Shown: positions 52,601 through 64,000 of the stretch, piece after piece | How positions within the stretch are numbered: the first letter of the stretch is position 1 | Layout: every line of letters begins with the position of its first letter | Assembly: GCA_013400155.1 (NCBI GenBank) | Contig: VXBM01000569.1 | Span: 434,001 to 498,000 of the forward strand | DNA length: 64,000 nucleotides | Direction of reading: 5' to 3' | DNA from: Helopsaltes ochotensis | Taxonomy: Eukaryota; Chordata; Aves; Passeriformes; Locustellidae | The notes under the pieces: generated by a model | Seen by the model: the letters and a program-made list of their open reading frames with translations, nothing else | What the model was told of the DNA's origin: nothing | Databases searched by the model: none | Position numbers and translations under genes: made by a program

Positions 52601-55600
52601 ACATTTACCTCCTATACTTCTTTAACTTAAAAAGGCCCTGCTACTTCTCAAAGGGCTGCAGCCAGTGAAGTTCCTAAACCATGTTCATGTTTAAGTGCTA
52701 TTCCTAAATGAACGCTAATTTGAAGCAGAAGTATTGGCCTGAGCCAGGGTTTGAACAGAAAACACTCTCTGTAAAATCCATAGTAACTGCTTAACACAGA
52801 TTACTGCTTTTTTTCCCTCCCTTGAATAGATGCACAGGTTTGGGGCTGACAATCCCACAAAAGCCCCAGGTATTGTGCCCACTTCCAATACAGGGTAAAA
52901 AAAGGTGAAGAGAGAAGAACCTAAAATAAAGCCCCGTGCCAAGACATTTTGGGGGTGTTACCCAGCAGAGCACAACAGGTCTGAAGGCCACATTTCAGAT
53001 GCATATATAGAGATATTTCTATCTGACACCCACTAAACAATCAGACTGGCTACTTGCTTTAGACAGCCATGAACAAGTACTAATTGAAACCATCTGTAGG
53101 ACACGCTATCTCTGAAGTAACTAGAGATGTTCAGCTGACTTTGGACTAAATTACAGAACAGCTTCCACACAGAAAAAGCACATTCATGAAAGTGATTTAC
53201 TGTTTTAATATAACACACACAACTATAAAGGGCTCAACCATGTTTTCTATGATTGTTCTCTTTAGGAAAGCACAGCTGAGAGAGAAAGCAGCTAAAAGCT
53301 GCCTGTTCTTCTGCATAATTTGCCCATGAGCTCTGAAGTGCCTGCTTAGGGAATGAAATACTTTTTTTGCCTTAAGAAAGTAAAGGCAGTGGGGGTCCTG
53401 AGGGAATGAGATAAAAACCAAACCTTTCCTCCCGCACATCACCCATCCCAGTGAGAGTTAGATGCAGTGTACTGACAGCACAAGGATTGTTTCTGCCATA
53501 CATTTTATTAATATAGGGAAACTGATGAGGAAACAGTGCCTGCTCCTTTTAGTCAACCCATTTACTTAACACAAAAATAATAAGAGTCCAGACTGGTCAA
53601 AGTTCCTAGCTGTACTGCTCCATATCTAGCAAGGGAGATTCTGTGATCTGGTGAAAGGATGGGTAAACACATTTGTCTCATTGGAAGAATTAGGGCTGAT
53701 ATCTATATCAAGATAGCATAGCAGAAAAGATAGCAAAGTCTCCAAAAAGCTGGAATCTTTACTGCAAACAAAGCTGGTAGACTTCAGTAAAGCTACGTAG
53801 GCTATAATGAATGTTTTTGACTGTAGGGAGAAAAATGAATGGCTTGAGTCCAGGAGCTGTCTCAGCCTACATACAGAACTGGGGCTGTAGGAGATCCTTA
53901 TTCAGCACGTTTCCTACAAAAGACATTAATTTACATTTTCTTGTTTAAAGAGCAGATAACTTTTCCACGTGAGAAATTCCAGCAGACAGGGGCTCAGAGG
54001 AATGAATGAGCACTGCAGAGACCACTGCGCATTTCATACAAACACTCACCAACTGTTGCCACTTGGAGATTTCAAAACTCACAAAGAAAATTGCCTTTTT
54101 TTCCCCCCAGAGTCAAAACTAGGATATCAACCCTGATTACTTTACATTTGCTCACCCTTATACAGTTCAGTTTGAGAGGAAAGAGGCCTTAATCAAGCTC
54201 AGATGCAAGGAAGAATTTCCTTTAAAGGCTATCAATGTTAATGAACAACTAGGTCTTCTTTAAACATCCACACTGAGATATGGGCAAGTGTCTGAGTTTA
54301 TCATGTCCTCAATCTTTTGAGCAGCCAGATTTTATTTGCTGAGCATTGATCAGGCTGGAAGGAATGAGCTTTTCCTGGGTGGCAGTGGCTGGACCTGATT
54401 TCTGGACTCAGATTGCAAAATGTTCAGGCTTTGATGCAATTTTGTCTCAGCCGGCTATGCTGAGTTTTGGGCTGTCATTGTCAAGCCAGAGACTAAAGGA
54501 AGCTGGAGCTTTATTGGAATACAGAAAGGCACATCCTCATTCAAAAAGGCTTGTGTATCTAAAAGCTGAAAAGAGAAGCTTTGTGCCAAAGGTAACAAGT
54601 CAAACACAACTGGATGCACTGATTTGCTATTTCTTGTTCATTCTAGGAGAGAGGATCCCAAATTAAAAGCCACACTGAAAGCCAGAAACCAAATATCACA
54701 TCAGTTTTAAAAACAAACCCTTCAGAAGACTAGTTCCTTCACCTCATTTATGAGGTGAATTTATACAGACTCTCTTTATCCTTTGATTAGTTATTTTATT
54801 GTCTTTTGATTATGCCAGGAGCCTACAGCTGTGATAGCCTTACAAAAAGCAGAGAGGTGTTTAATTTAAAATAAAAGGGCTTTTGTGCAATTTTTTAATA
54901 ATGAAACTATTTCTACTAGCATTAGACTTTTATGAAGTCTTTTGAACTTATGCTTTTCATATCTATTGGTTTAGCTGATACAGTGAAATATCTCCTGCGA
55001 AATTATGATAGCCCTGCATAATTATCAGTCTACTGAAGGAGGGTTTTTCAAATGCTTCCTCACTGACCTGTTCAGTGTTGCACAACAGCCCCTCATGAAT
55101 GTATTAATCATGGACATATCACTCTTGAGACATTCAATATGTTGCACTGGAGCTTCCCACTCCTCCCCTCAGGGCAGAATCCTTTCTTACTGCACCGGCT
55201 CACTCAGCATCTGTATTACTCACATTTGCAGTACAGTAACAATGCAGTTTAATCTTTGAAGCTTTTCAAAAAGGGCTGCAACAGAAAAGGGCTATGAAAT
55301 AGCAATTAATATGTTCAGCAATCTATAGAACCAAAAACCTATCCTCTGCAAGCAAAATTCAACTAATTAGGGGGCAAGTGCACTCTTACCTTGCCAGAGA
55401 TACTCAAGATACTCCTGCAGCCCGTTATCCTTCTTGCTTTTCCAGTCCTCACTCCAAACAAACTTCTAGGAAATTTGGTAGAATTCCTACTCAGGAAATA
55501 AACTGCTTCCTGCAAATCATGGACTTTGCAGGTATCAGGTGATGAAGGACATTACCTTTTAGCTTGATCCTGCAGCTGCATTAACACTTCCTCAGGAAAG

Positions 55601-58096
55601 CCTGGGGTTCTTTTATCTGATGCTCTTGTCATCTGCCACCACTCCAAATACAACACATCACAAAGCTCAGATTCCAAGCTATTTACGGAAAGATGTGATG
55701 GAAATGTCATTGTTGCCATAATCATCCCTTGTCCACTTTACATGGATGTTTTAAAACAGACACACATTTCAGGGCATTCTGTTTAAAACTATTTTATCTC
55801 TGTACTTCACAAAAAGCGTGTACCAAGGCCAGCTTCCTGAAGCCCAAGCACAGTGCAGGATCATGCCTCTGCTTCATACAGAGTTAATTTCACCACCACA
55901 CTGTTATCCAACAGAAGACCACCTAATTATCACTGAAATAGCAAACTTTTCCTCCAGGACACATAGATCCTCTGTCCTCTTTAGCAGAAGATCATGGCAC
56001 AGCTAAGAAATTTGCTCCCCTCAACTTGATTTTCCCATAGTATTCACAGAAATAAAGCTGAAGCTGAAAACAGAAAGGAAAGGAGGAGCATCCCTTTTTC
56101 CAGATGCTAACTAAAGTTGCAAACTTAGGAGAATACCAGCTACAGCAGGTGGAACTCTGTGTGGGAGCCCCAGACTGACTCTTGAACCACCTTTGATAGG
56201 GCCAAGAGCAGAGTCAGGGTGGAATGGAACATAACAAGGACTCCTAACCATGAGCTGAAGTCATCTTTTAGTCCTCACTGCAGGTGTTCCCTTAAAGTTG
56301 GTGTTTTGAGACATAATCACCCATTTAATATTACAACAGTTTGCAATTTTAACTAGGGACACCGTACCTACTTATAGTCTTGCCTTTTTTTTTTTTTCCT
56401 AAGTTAGGCTGATGACTGATCTTAGATACCACATTTTTTCAGTTCAGGCACTTAAAAAGTAAACCAAAAACCAAGTTTAGTTGTTTGGTGTTTTGTTTGT
56501 TTTAAAAAGAAAAATCTTGCTCATTTATTTGTTCTCTTGCAGTATCTGTGTTACGAAATCTTGAGCAGCATTTCCTTCCCCTGCCCGTTCCCTTGTTAAT
56601 CACTTAGCTAGAGCTGCGTTCTAACACAACAGTAATGTATGGTAACTCATTTTATTGGCACAAAGGATGTGCTAAGCATTGTCTTGTTCTCTTCCTTCAG
56701 TGTACACTTCCTAGGAAATGAAAAAAGCATTACGTATTCCCACTCCGCAGGGCGCCAAACACAGACATCTCCTGAGCAGACAGAATAACTTATTTTGTGC
56801 AATAACTAAAAAGGCAAGAATGAGATTACAAGAAAACATCCTCTACAGCGGTAAACACTATCTGCAAGGCTTACTATTCACCACCATTACATTTCCATGC
56901 TGAGCCAATTCCAATCCCTTGTCTTCTCATTGCTAAAGCAAGCACTGTTTCTTTTTTCCATTATTTTGCATCTCCTACGTACTAGTTTTGCTTTTTAGAG
57001 GAAGAAACGCGTGTTGATAGATGAGTCTGAAAGTCAATCAAAACCGACACTGAATCATGCATCTCTTGTTTTAAGGTTTGATACCCCCCAAAAAGATATC
57101 TAAAAAAACTCAGGAGTGAATAGCCTAGGGAGTTTCTGCTTTGGCAGAACTAGAGCAAGGCAGTAGCCAAACACATTGCTACTGGCATTCAGTCTTGGAT
57201 ATTTTAAGCCAGCAAAATCATAGCTTGATTCAGGATAATTAAAAGAGATGCTCAAAGGGGCACTGTAAGGCTAAGTGGAGAAATTATACAAAATGTATTT
57301 TAACAATCAAAATTACTTGGGCAATCAAAAGACGGGAGAAATTGTGTTTTCTATGCTTTGAAACTAAATCAGGAAAACTGAAAAAAGATACGTATAGTAG
57401 TAATTAGATGTGAATTCTCCCCAGTTCCCTAAAACAGTCTGTTTGGAACAGTGCTATGTATTAAATCTTGCATGCTCCAGGCCTGCATTTTTGCAAGCCC
57501 TGAATCTTTTGCAAACAGTCAAAGACTGTACAAAGAATTGCAATCCACTAACCAAGGTCTGCCTAAAGGCAGGTGTTGCCCTTGTCTTTAGAACAATGTT
57601 GGACATTTTGCTGTCATTGCAAAATGGACAAACTTATGTCCATATGGAAAGTCTTTCCTCGCGTTATCCACTGCAGTGTTTCACTGCAGCTGCTTTATCT
57701 TGGTTATGGTGGGGGGGAAAAAAGCCATTAACCAATTTGATGATTGGTTAAAGAAAGCTCATGTCTAAAACTGTTAGTCTCATCTCAGCTATTCTTGTCA
57801 AGCTCCATATGGTCCCTATAACAAACAATTATCACTCTATAAGAAAATGTGAATTTCTGTCCAGTTTCTAATGGAGTTTGGACATGTTCTGCTCATCTTG
57901 CTCTTTTAAAGTCACCCTTCTCATTTTTTTAATGACTTTAGGAACAGAACAATGAACAGGACTGTTGTGTTCTGCTGCATCTGATTTACATCTGCATTAA
58001 ATACTCCTTATGGCTTCCTCCAGCAGTGCAGAGCACTTTCAAGGGACTATATGAAACTCAGCCTAAGGCCCAGGGACAATACCAGAATGAAGTCAA

Positions 58097-58156
58097 GGGG
58101 TCTCACTAACAAGGAAGAATTTGGGGTCTCACTACCAAGGGAGAAGTTGGGGTCCC
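58097..58156. repeat. 26-base tandem repeat, two copies plus a partial third
   Basis: Copies start at 58097 and 58123 with GGGGTCTCACTA, followed by CAAGG and a GAA-rich tail. A third partial unit (GGGGTCCCC) starts at 58149, exactly one period later. It lies in the region upstream of MYO1B. No gene is nearby. Confidence 0.9.
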
Positions 58157-59125
58157 CAGTGCTTAAAGGGAGAGGGAAATAGAACTACGAGCCATACACA
58201 CTTATTTTATTTTTTGCATACATGACAGTGATCCATATGGTGACATTTCATCAATAAATTTATTAGCAACATTAAGTAACAGCTTTCTGGTCTTGTGTTC
58301 AGAATCAACGCCCACTGTACACAAAATGCTACAGTGGACTTGTGGCAGGGAAGTTGTGAGAATCTTTGACTTCCAAGCCTTCTGCATTGGTAATTTGGTG
58401 AAAGAATAAAGGCAATTCAGATGGCAGCATTTTTATAAAGGGGCTGTGTAAAGCCACATGGATAAGAGACAGGTATGGCATACAAGACACAGGACAAAAG
58501 AAGCCCCTGTTGTCCAGCCTGCAACACGATCCCTGTACTTCTCAAGATCCATGGTAAAGGAAGCTTCCTACAGCTTCTCCTTAGAGAAATCTAATGGGGA
58601 ACATAAATCAGGTCATGATATTAAGGCTGTTAAAAGAAGGACTAGAAATATTAACTTATTTCCAATTCAGCTTAGTCCAAATTGCTTTACTGAAACACAG
58701 TGGCTGCAGAGGCATCACAAACTGCTCATGGCCAAAACCATGCTCTGTCCTACCCTGCCAGCCATTTTTTACATCACCTTTCACTGCACTGAGCAGCCTG
58801 GCTCCAGGATCACACAGAGCAATTGCTCCACATGCTGAGAGATAACCTGCACGTCACAGGCAGATGTCTTCTGACCTTACCTTTAAATAAACAGGATGAT
58901 TATTTTACTTTGGTGGTGTTTCTTGAATGTATTTATAGGCATTTTTTAACATCAATTGGGAAGGAATGTGAGTCCAGAGGGTACAGGTGGTGTGAAATGA
59001 CACTTTAGAGTGGCTTCACTTTTTCAGGAAAAGGATAGGCACATGAATCTGTAATTAAATTTAAGATTAAGTCTGTGTTTGTCAAAATTCTTTTGATTAG
59101 CCTTATTGTGTATCTTGCACAGCAT

Positions 59126-59147
59126 AAAAAAAAACAAGGGGGGGGGG
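59126..59147. repeat. Adjacent poly-A and poly-G runs
   Basis: A run of nine A, then CAA, then ten G. Such homopolymers are prone to length variation and sequencing error. Confidence 0.85.
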
Positions 59148-62100
59148 AGTGGTGGACATCAAACCACCATTCATTTACCAGGTAATTTTTCAAATGCATC
59201 AAAAAACTCTACTCAGTAATATAGAGGACTACTACCCAGACTGAAAATCTGGTAGTCAGGCTATTCATAGTGATCTCACGGTTCTGCTATGATTCAGGAA
59301 CATAGAAATCCATTAAAATGCTTTCATTAATCCCTGATGCTTTCACTGTATGCAAAAGGCACGCAGTTTAAATACAGAGCCATACAACAGGTTTTAACCT
59401 TCTGCCATGACTCCTTCTGGAATCTCACTGGCTTGGGGAGGGAAACAAATGATGAATCTGAACTGCAACAATGAAAAATTTAGATACAAGTTAGGGCAAA
59501 AAGTTTTGCAAGACATGACTACCATGACCAACACATTTAAGTGAGTAAATGGTATTCTGAGGGCCACGGTTCATCACCTTCCTACGTGAACAGGAAAACA
59601 TTCAGCTTTAACTTGCTGGAAATAAGTTGTGCAACTCCCATACAAACTGGTGCAGACAAGAGCTGAAAAACAAAAAGAAGTTAAGAGAGCAAGAGCCTTT
59701 TTAACTGAAAACAAGCAATTTGTCTGTATTTCACCTCAAAGTTCATTGATGCTTATTTACATGCAATGCTACATGATTGCTTTTGGTGTTGTTGCTTTGA
59801 AGACAATTAGATGGTAAATATCCGTTCCTTGTGTTTTCATTAAGCTAACAGCCAAAAAAAATCAGCAACAAAAATTAAAATAATTGATAATGATAATACA
59901 ACAATAATAAAAATCTCACGAGCACACACAAGATGTACACACTAACTCATCAACTCCATATTCCCTCTGAAAAGAGGTGAACACTGTCCTGCACAGCTGC
60001 TTCCAGAGCCATTATCCTACTCACAGGAATCAGAAGAAATAATAACTGTGGCCTTAAAATAATTAAGCACTTCCATGAACCCAAGAAGAGGGCTTTTTAT
60101 CTCCCAAATCTTTCTGGCAGCTCCTTTTCACATGGCAGCACTGAGACAACTGCAAACACAAGCAAGCTGCAGAGCCAGCCCTGCCAGCCAGCCAGCCGCC
60201 ACCATCTTCAGGCTGTTCAGAGGATTTAGCTGCTTGTAGCTCCCTGCCACCTCAAAACTGTTCATTTTTTTCCTGAAGAATTGCACTGGTGCTGGGTCTG
60301 TGCCACTGTCCCCTCAGCCCCACAACAATCACCATCCCTGTCAGGGGAGGTAAATGCCTCTGCTTTGTCTTCACTGCAATACTGAGGCACCCTGTCTGGG
60401 ATTTTACAAGGAATTGTCTCCCTGCAAACACCTTACTTCAGATGCCTAGCTCCCCTGTCTCGATCCAGTAACTTCAGTTTTGTTACGGATGCCTAGAAAA
60501 CACCCACCACGCCCAGCTTTTAAAGTTCACTGCAGCAACTTTAGTCAGATCAAGGGGTAGAAAAAAACATGCCAGGACTAAGGAAGCAGAGTTTGCGTCA
60601 TGGGACATTTGCTTGCAAGCTTCTTTCAAATCTAAGTCAGAACCGCCATCCTTTTGTCTGTCAAATTTTTTCCAATCTCTGCTAAAACTATAAGCAGCAC
60701 AATCACAATAGTAGGTCCTGTAGCATTCAGTGATAAACATTTACCAGACAAAGACAACAAATTTCTTCATTTAAAAAAATCAACCAAGAAAAATAATTTT
60801 TCCTTTAGTAAGAAAAATCAAAACTGTCCTTCTTTATTTCCTTATTTTTTAAAGAAATCTTAAATTAACTACTATGCTGGAAATACATCAGGGGAATTCA
60901 TTCTTCTGTTTCAGATTTGAAGGATTAACTCTTCAATTATTAAGTTGTACCAACAGCTGATGACTTGCTGTGCAGTCTATTTTTAAAAGTACATGAAAGA
61001 TTAGTGTAACCAGAATCCCTAGAATAAGAACATTTAGCAAAACGCTGCCATGCAGAAATCTGAATTTAGTGTTTGAGACGTGCTATATCAATTTACAGTT
61101 AATGCCAGGCTTGCTCTCAGGGGGGCTCAGGTCACTTTTTAATGGCCTTCAACAGCTGCACACACACAACCCTCCTCCCTCCCCAAACCACCACCCAATA
61201 TACAAGTATTGTTTCCAACTGGGCGGTGGGGGCAATTCAAATCCTTACCAAAAACATTCAATGCCTGCTTTACATTCAAGACTGCATATTAATTCACAAA
61301 AGGAAGGATATTACAATTTTCTCTTTTAAAAAAAAATGGCTGGGGTAGGAAGGGGCTATTTTAAACTGGGATTGATGCCAGTTTCTCTAGAGCTGCCAGC
61401 AGGTCCCTTTGAGGTCCTGCTAAAAATCCTGGTGGCCATATTCCAGAGGATTTGTACTTTGCAGAGCTCCAGGGCGAGAAGAAGAGAGGGAGGAACCAGA
61501 AATCCCTCCAAAGCACCATTCTCTGCTTACTGCTATTCTTTGCAAGTCCCTCTAACTGAGGCGCTGCTCCTCCAGGAGCTGCAGGCAGGTTAGGGAACAA
61601 GAGCCCCACATGCAGGTCATTGTCTCCTCTGAGGGTCTCCCAAATGTCTCACCCTGCCTATAAAATGCAGTGATTTCTCTGATAAGCCCCTCAGTGTGCA
61701 CCTCTCTGCATCTGTTTCCTTAAAAAATTCAGCATGTCTGAAAAAAGAAACCCACCAGAGTGCGTCCTTCTGTTTAAAGGAACCCCTCTCTTTGCAGGAG
61801 TTCTCATTTTCAGGATCTGTCCCCAGGCAGAAAGCTGGCCAAATGAATGAGGTTTTTCAGCATATCCTTCTGAGAATTGCACCCCATGCAGGGTTTACTG
61901 CTGTACTGTGACCTGCCAGCTCCAGGTTACAAGGACCTGGCAAATACAGATATCAAGCACAAGTTACCTTGTTTTAAAAACTCCTCCAACTTAAATAAAG
62001 TGTTGCCTTCAGAACTCACTCCACAGACCTGAGTAAGCCGAGACAAGAAGGGACATGAAATAAATTAAGTCTTAATAAATTTATGTAGCCCCCCTGAGCA

Positions 62101-64000
62101 CAAGCTTTATTACTCTGGTAACTTCTGCACTGTGCAAGCCAAAGCAGCAGAGAACTCGGGCACAACAGCAGCCAGATGAGAGGGCACACAATGACTGATC
62201 AGATTCGAAACAAGAATTACAACTCCAGCAGGCATTAGCAAAGCATCAGCACAGCAAGAGTTAAGAGCATAGCCTGTACTTTACTGGTGGGAATAGTTTG
62301 GGAAACAGAAATAGTAGGAATAGGATCCTTTAAAATTATTTCAGTTTTTATTAACATATTTTTACAGGACATCCCAGTTAAGCCAGGCAGCATGTTTACA
62401 ATAGGGTCCTGTCTAAGGACAGCTTAAAACTATTATACAGTACATACAGAAGGACAATACAGTCCCAGTACAAGCTACCAGCAGGCAGTAAATCACGTCA
62501 AAACCTCATGTTACACCTGATTAACTGCTTGGCTCCAGCACTGCAGCCTACTCCAAGAATGCTTGCTTCAGTGTAGTTAGGAGTTGTCAGAGAATTTATG
62601 TCATCTGATGGCAAGTTGCATAGAATAGTGCCCCAGTGTCTCATTTAAGAAGCATTATTCAGCATGAGCTGCAGGAGTGCGTGGTTTCACACCTGCAGTA
62701 TCCTCTGCTGCTACGTATTCCTTAAAAGTGGACTCCATTTAGATGTCTCATTTACTAGAAGAAATCACATCACCTCTGTCCCAGTGGGGTCATATGAGCC
62801 TGGATTACAACTCTGTATGAATTACAAACACATCCAAAATTTTATCACTCATGAGTCAGTCTACCCTGAACATGGCAATGCAATGAAACTAAATTTCCCA
62901 CAAAATTTTCCTTCATTCTACAAATGGCTTAAAAATAGATACCTTTGTAAATATGAAGACCTCATATTTTTCACTAAATGTATAAGCCTGAGAATTGACC
63001 AAACAGTAAAATCTTTCCACCACCTGCACACAAAAGAAACCTTGTTTCTCTGAAGTTCAAAGTCAGCCCAAGCCACAAGAGAGGCAAACTTCGAGAGCAT
63101 CCCAAGGTCCATTGATTGGATGTTTGACAAACATGCAAGGTACTATGAAACCCAGCAATAATCCTCATGAAGTCTGTGTTTATCTGACAGTCAGTCGGCA
63201 AGACACCTGGCATTATCTGAGATGTCATGCATCTTGATCAAGAGTTAGAACCCTGTGAATCAGCAAAAGCGTTTAATTGTTCGGTCCACTAGCCCTGACT
63301 GTGTGTTCCTGCACAGCTTTTTTCAGGAATTTAGCAGAAAGCTGGATGCCAATTTTAGCAATAATATTATCTACATACACACACACAATCAAATCAAATA
63401 TTTCTTCCTCATGCTTGGCCAGCAGGACGCTTGCTTATATTCTTTAGTAACATTAAGTAATCATCACATATTTTTAAAGTGCAGTCTTTTTATCTCTTTC
63501 CTCAGGCAAGGCAGTGATACTTCAGCTTTAGTCTGGATAAACTGTTGAGGTGGTCTGTACTTCGAGTGCCTGCAGGAAATGTAAACCCAGTAAAGAGGAC
63601 AATTTCTTGCATTTAGCATGTTGCAATTCAGGCTAAGCCCCTGAATTCCTCCTCTTACTTATTGATTGAGGAAATTATGTACTATTACAATTAGATCACA
63701 GAAAAACATTTTCTTCTAAAATTAAACAAGAAGTTTAATTAAAATCAGAACAAGTCTTCTATGATAACAGCAGAACAACAGAGCACAGATGTCTGGACTG
63801 CAAATGTATTTACCTACTTTTTCTGCTCAGTCATAACAGCATTTCTACAGCTATCACAAGAAGAGCTTTAACAAATGAAAAGCACGATGTTAAATCGCTT
63901 TTTCATGGTAGAAGATGAAAAAAAGTTCCTCTGGTTTTAGTAAGGGGTAAGACCCAAGCTAAATGCTGAGGCCATGGTGAAACAGACACAAAAAAATCCA

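Larger units (their letters stand above)
46591..64000. other. Region upstream of MYO1B with no recognised gene
   Basis: About 17.4 kb of AT-rich sequence beyond the CpG island. In human, STAT4 lies upstream of MYO1B in divergent orientation, so a bird would be expected to have STAT4 on the plus strand on this side. I compared the region by eye with the STAT4 protein N-terminus and saw no matching exon, so STAT4 probably starts beyond the window. Open frames up to about 129 codons (62664-63053, 58458-58838, 48850-49215) lack recognisable domains. Short tandem repeats are listed separately. Distal regulatory elements may be present but cannot be recognised from one sequence. Confidence 0.7.

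Noticed and set aside
57410..57751. Plus-strand open frame of 113 codons, considered as an exon of an upstream gene
   Set aside because: It does not match STAT4 or any other family I recognise, and no acceptor/donor pair fits the frame.
1..64000. CRISPR arrays, operons, phage defence systems or integrated prokaryotic elements
   Set aside because: No regularly spaced repeats or dense coding were seen. Everything is consistent with intronic and intergenic bird DNA.

Overview
The window is vertebrate nuclear DNA, almost certainly from a bird. Two 5'-truncated copies of the CR1 LINE family, the dominant retrotransposon of bird genomes, are readable at about 7.78-8.32 kb and 27.32-27.63 kb. The rest is AT-rich, intron-like sequence with avian-style low-complexity runs and no long open frames. 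Nothing looks prokaryotic: there is no operon structure, CRISPR array or phage-like gene block. Species or order cannot be read from the sequence alone.

One protein-coding gene is clearly present: the 5' end of MYO1B (unconventional myosin-Ib), on the minus strand. The first coding exon (30765-30905, ATG at 30899) and the next coding exon (17485-17600) have good splice sites, join in frame, and encode the first 83 residues plus two bases of codon 84. They cover the N-terminal lead-in and the start of the motor domain, including the purine-binding loop. The exon carrying the P-loop was not found, so it should lie beyond the window start; intron 3 is then longer than 17.4 kb. Exon numbering assumes one untranslated first exon.

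Layout from high to low coordinate (direction of transcription): 46.6-64.0 kb is upstream DNA with no gene I can recognise. A CpG-rich island at about 45.1-46.6 kb is interrupted by a 340-base assembly gap (45773-46112) and is the likely MYO1B promoter and untranslated exon 1. A candidate exon 1 donor lies at 46251-46256. About 15 kb of intron 1 follows (31-46 kb), with a second smaller GC/CpG-rich patch at 34.95-35.45 kb. Exon 2 is at 30.8 kb, then 13.2 kb of intron 2 with an old CR1, exon 3 at 17.5 kb, and intron 3 with a younger CR1.

Other features are short tandem duplications, microsatellites, an inverted repeat and a G-rich tract. I found no new biological system. The most useful leads are the sequence hidden in the promoter gap, the possible alternative first exon in intron 1, and an isolated signal-peptide-like mini-exon at 47.4 kb.
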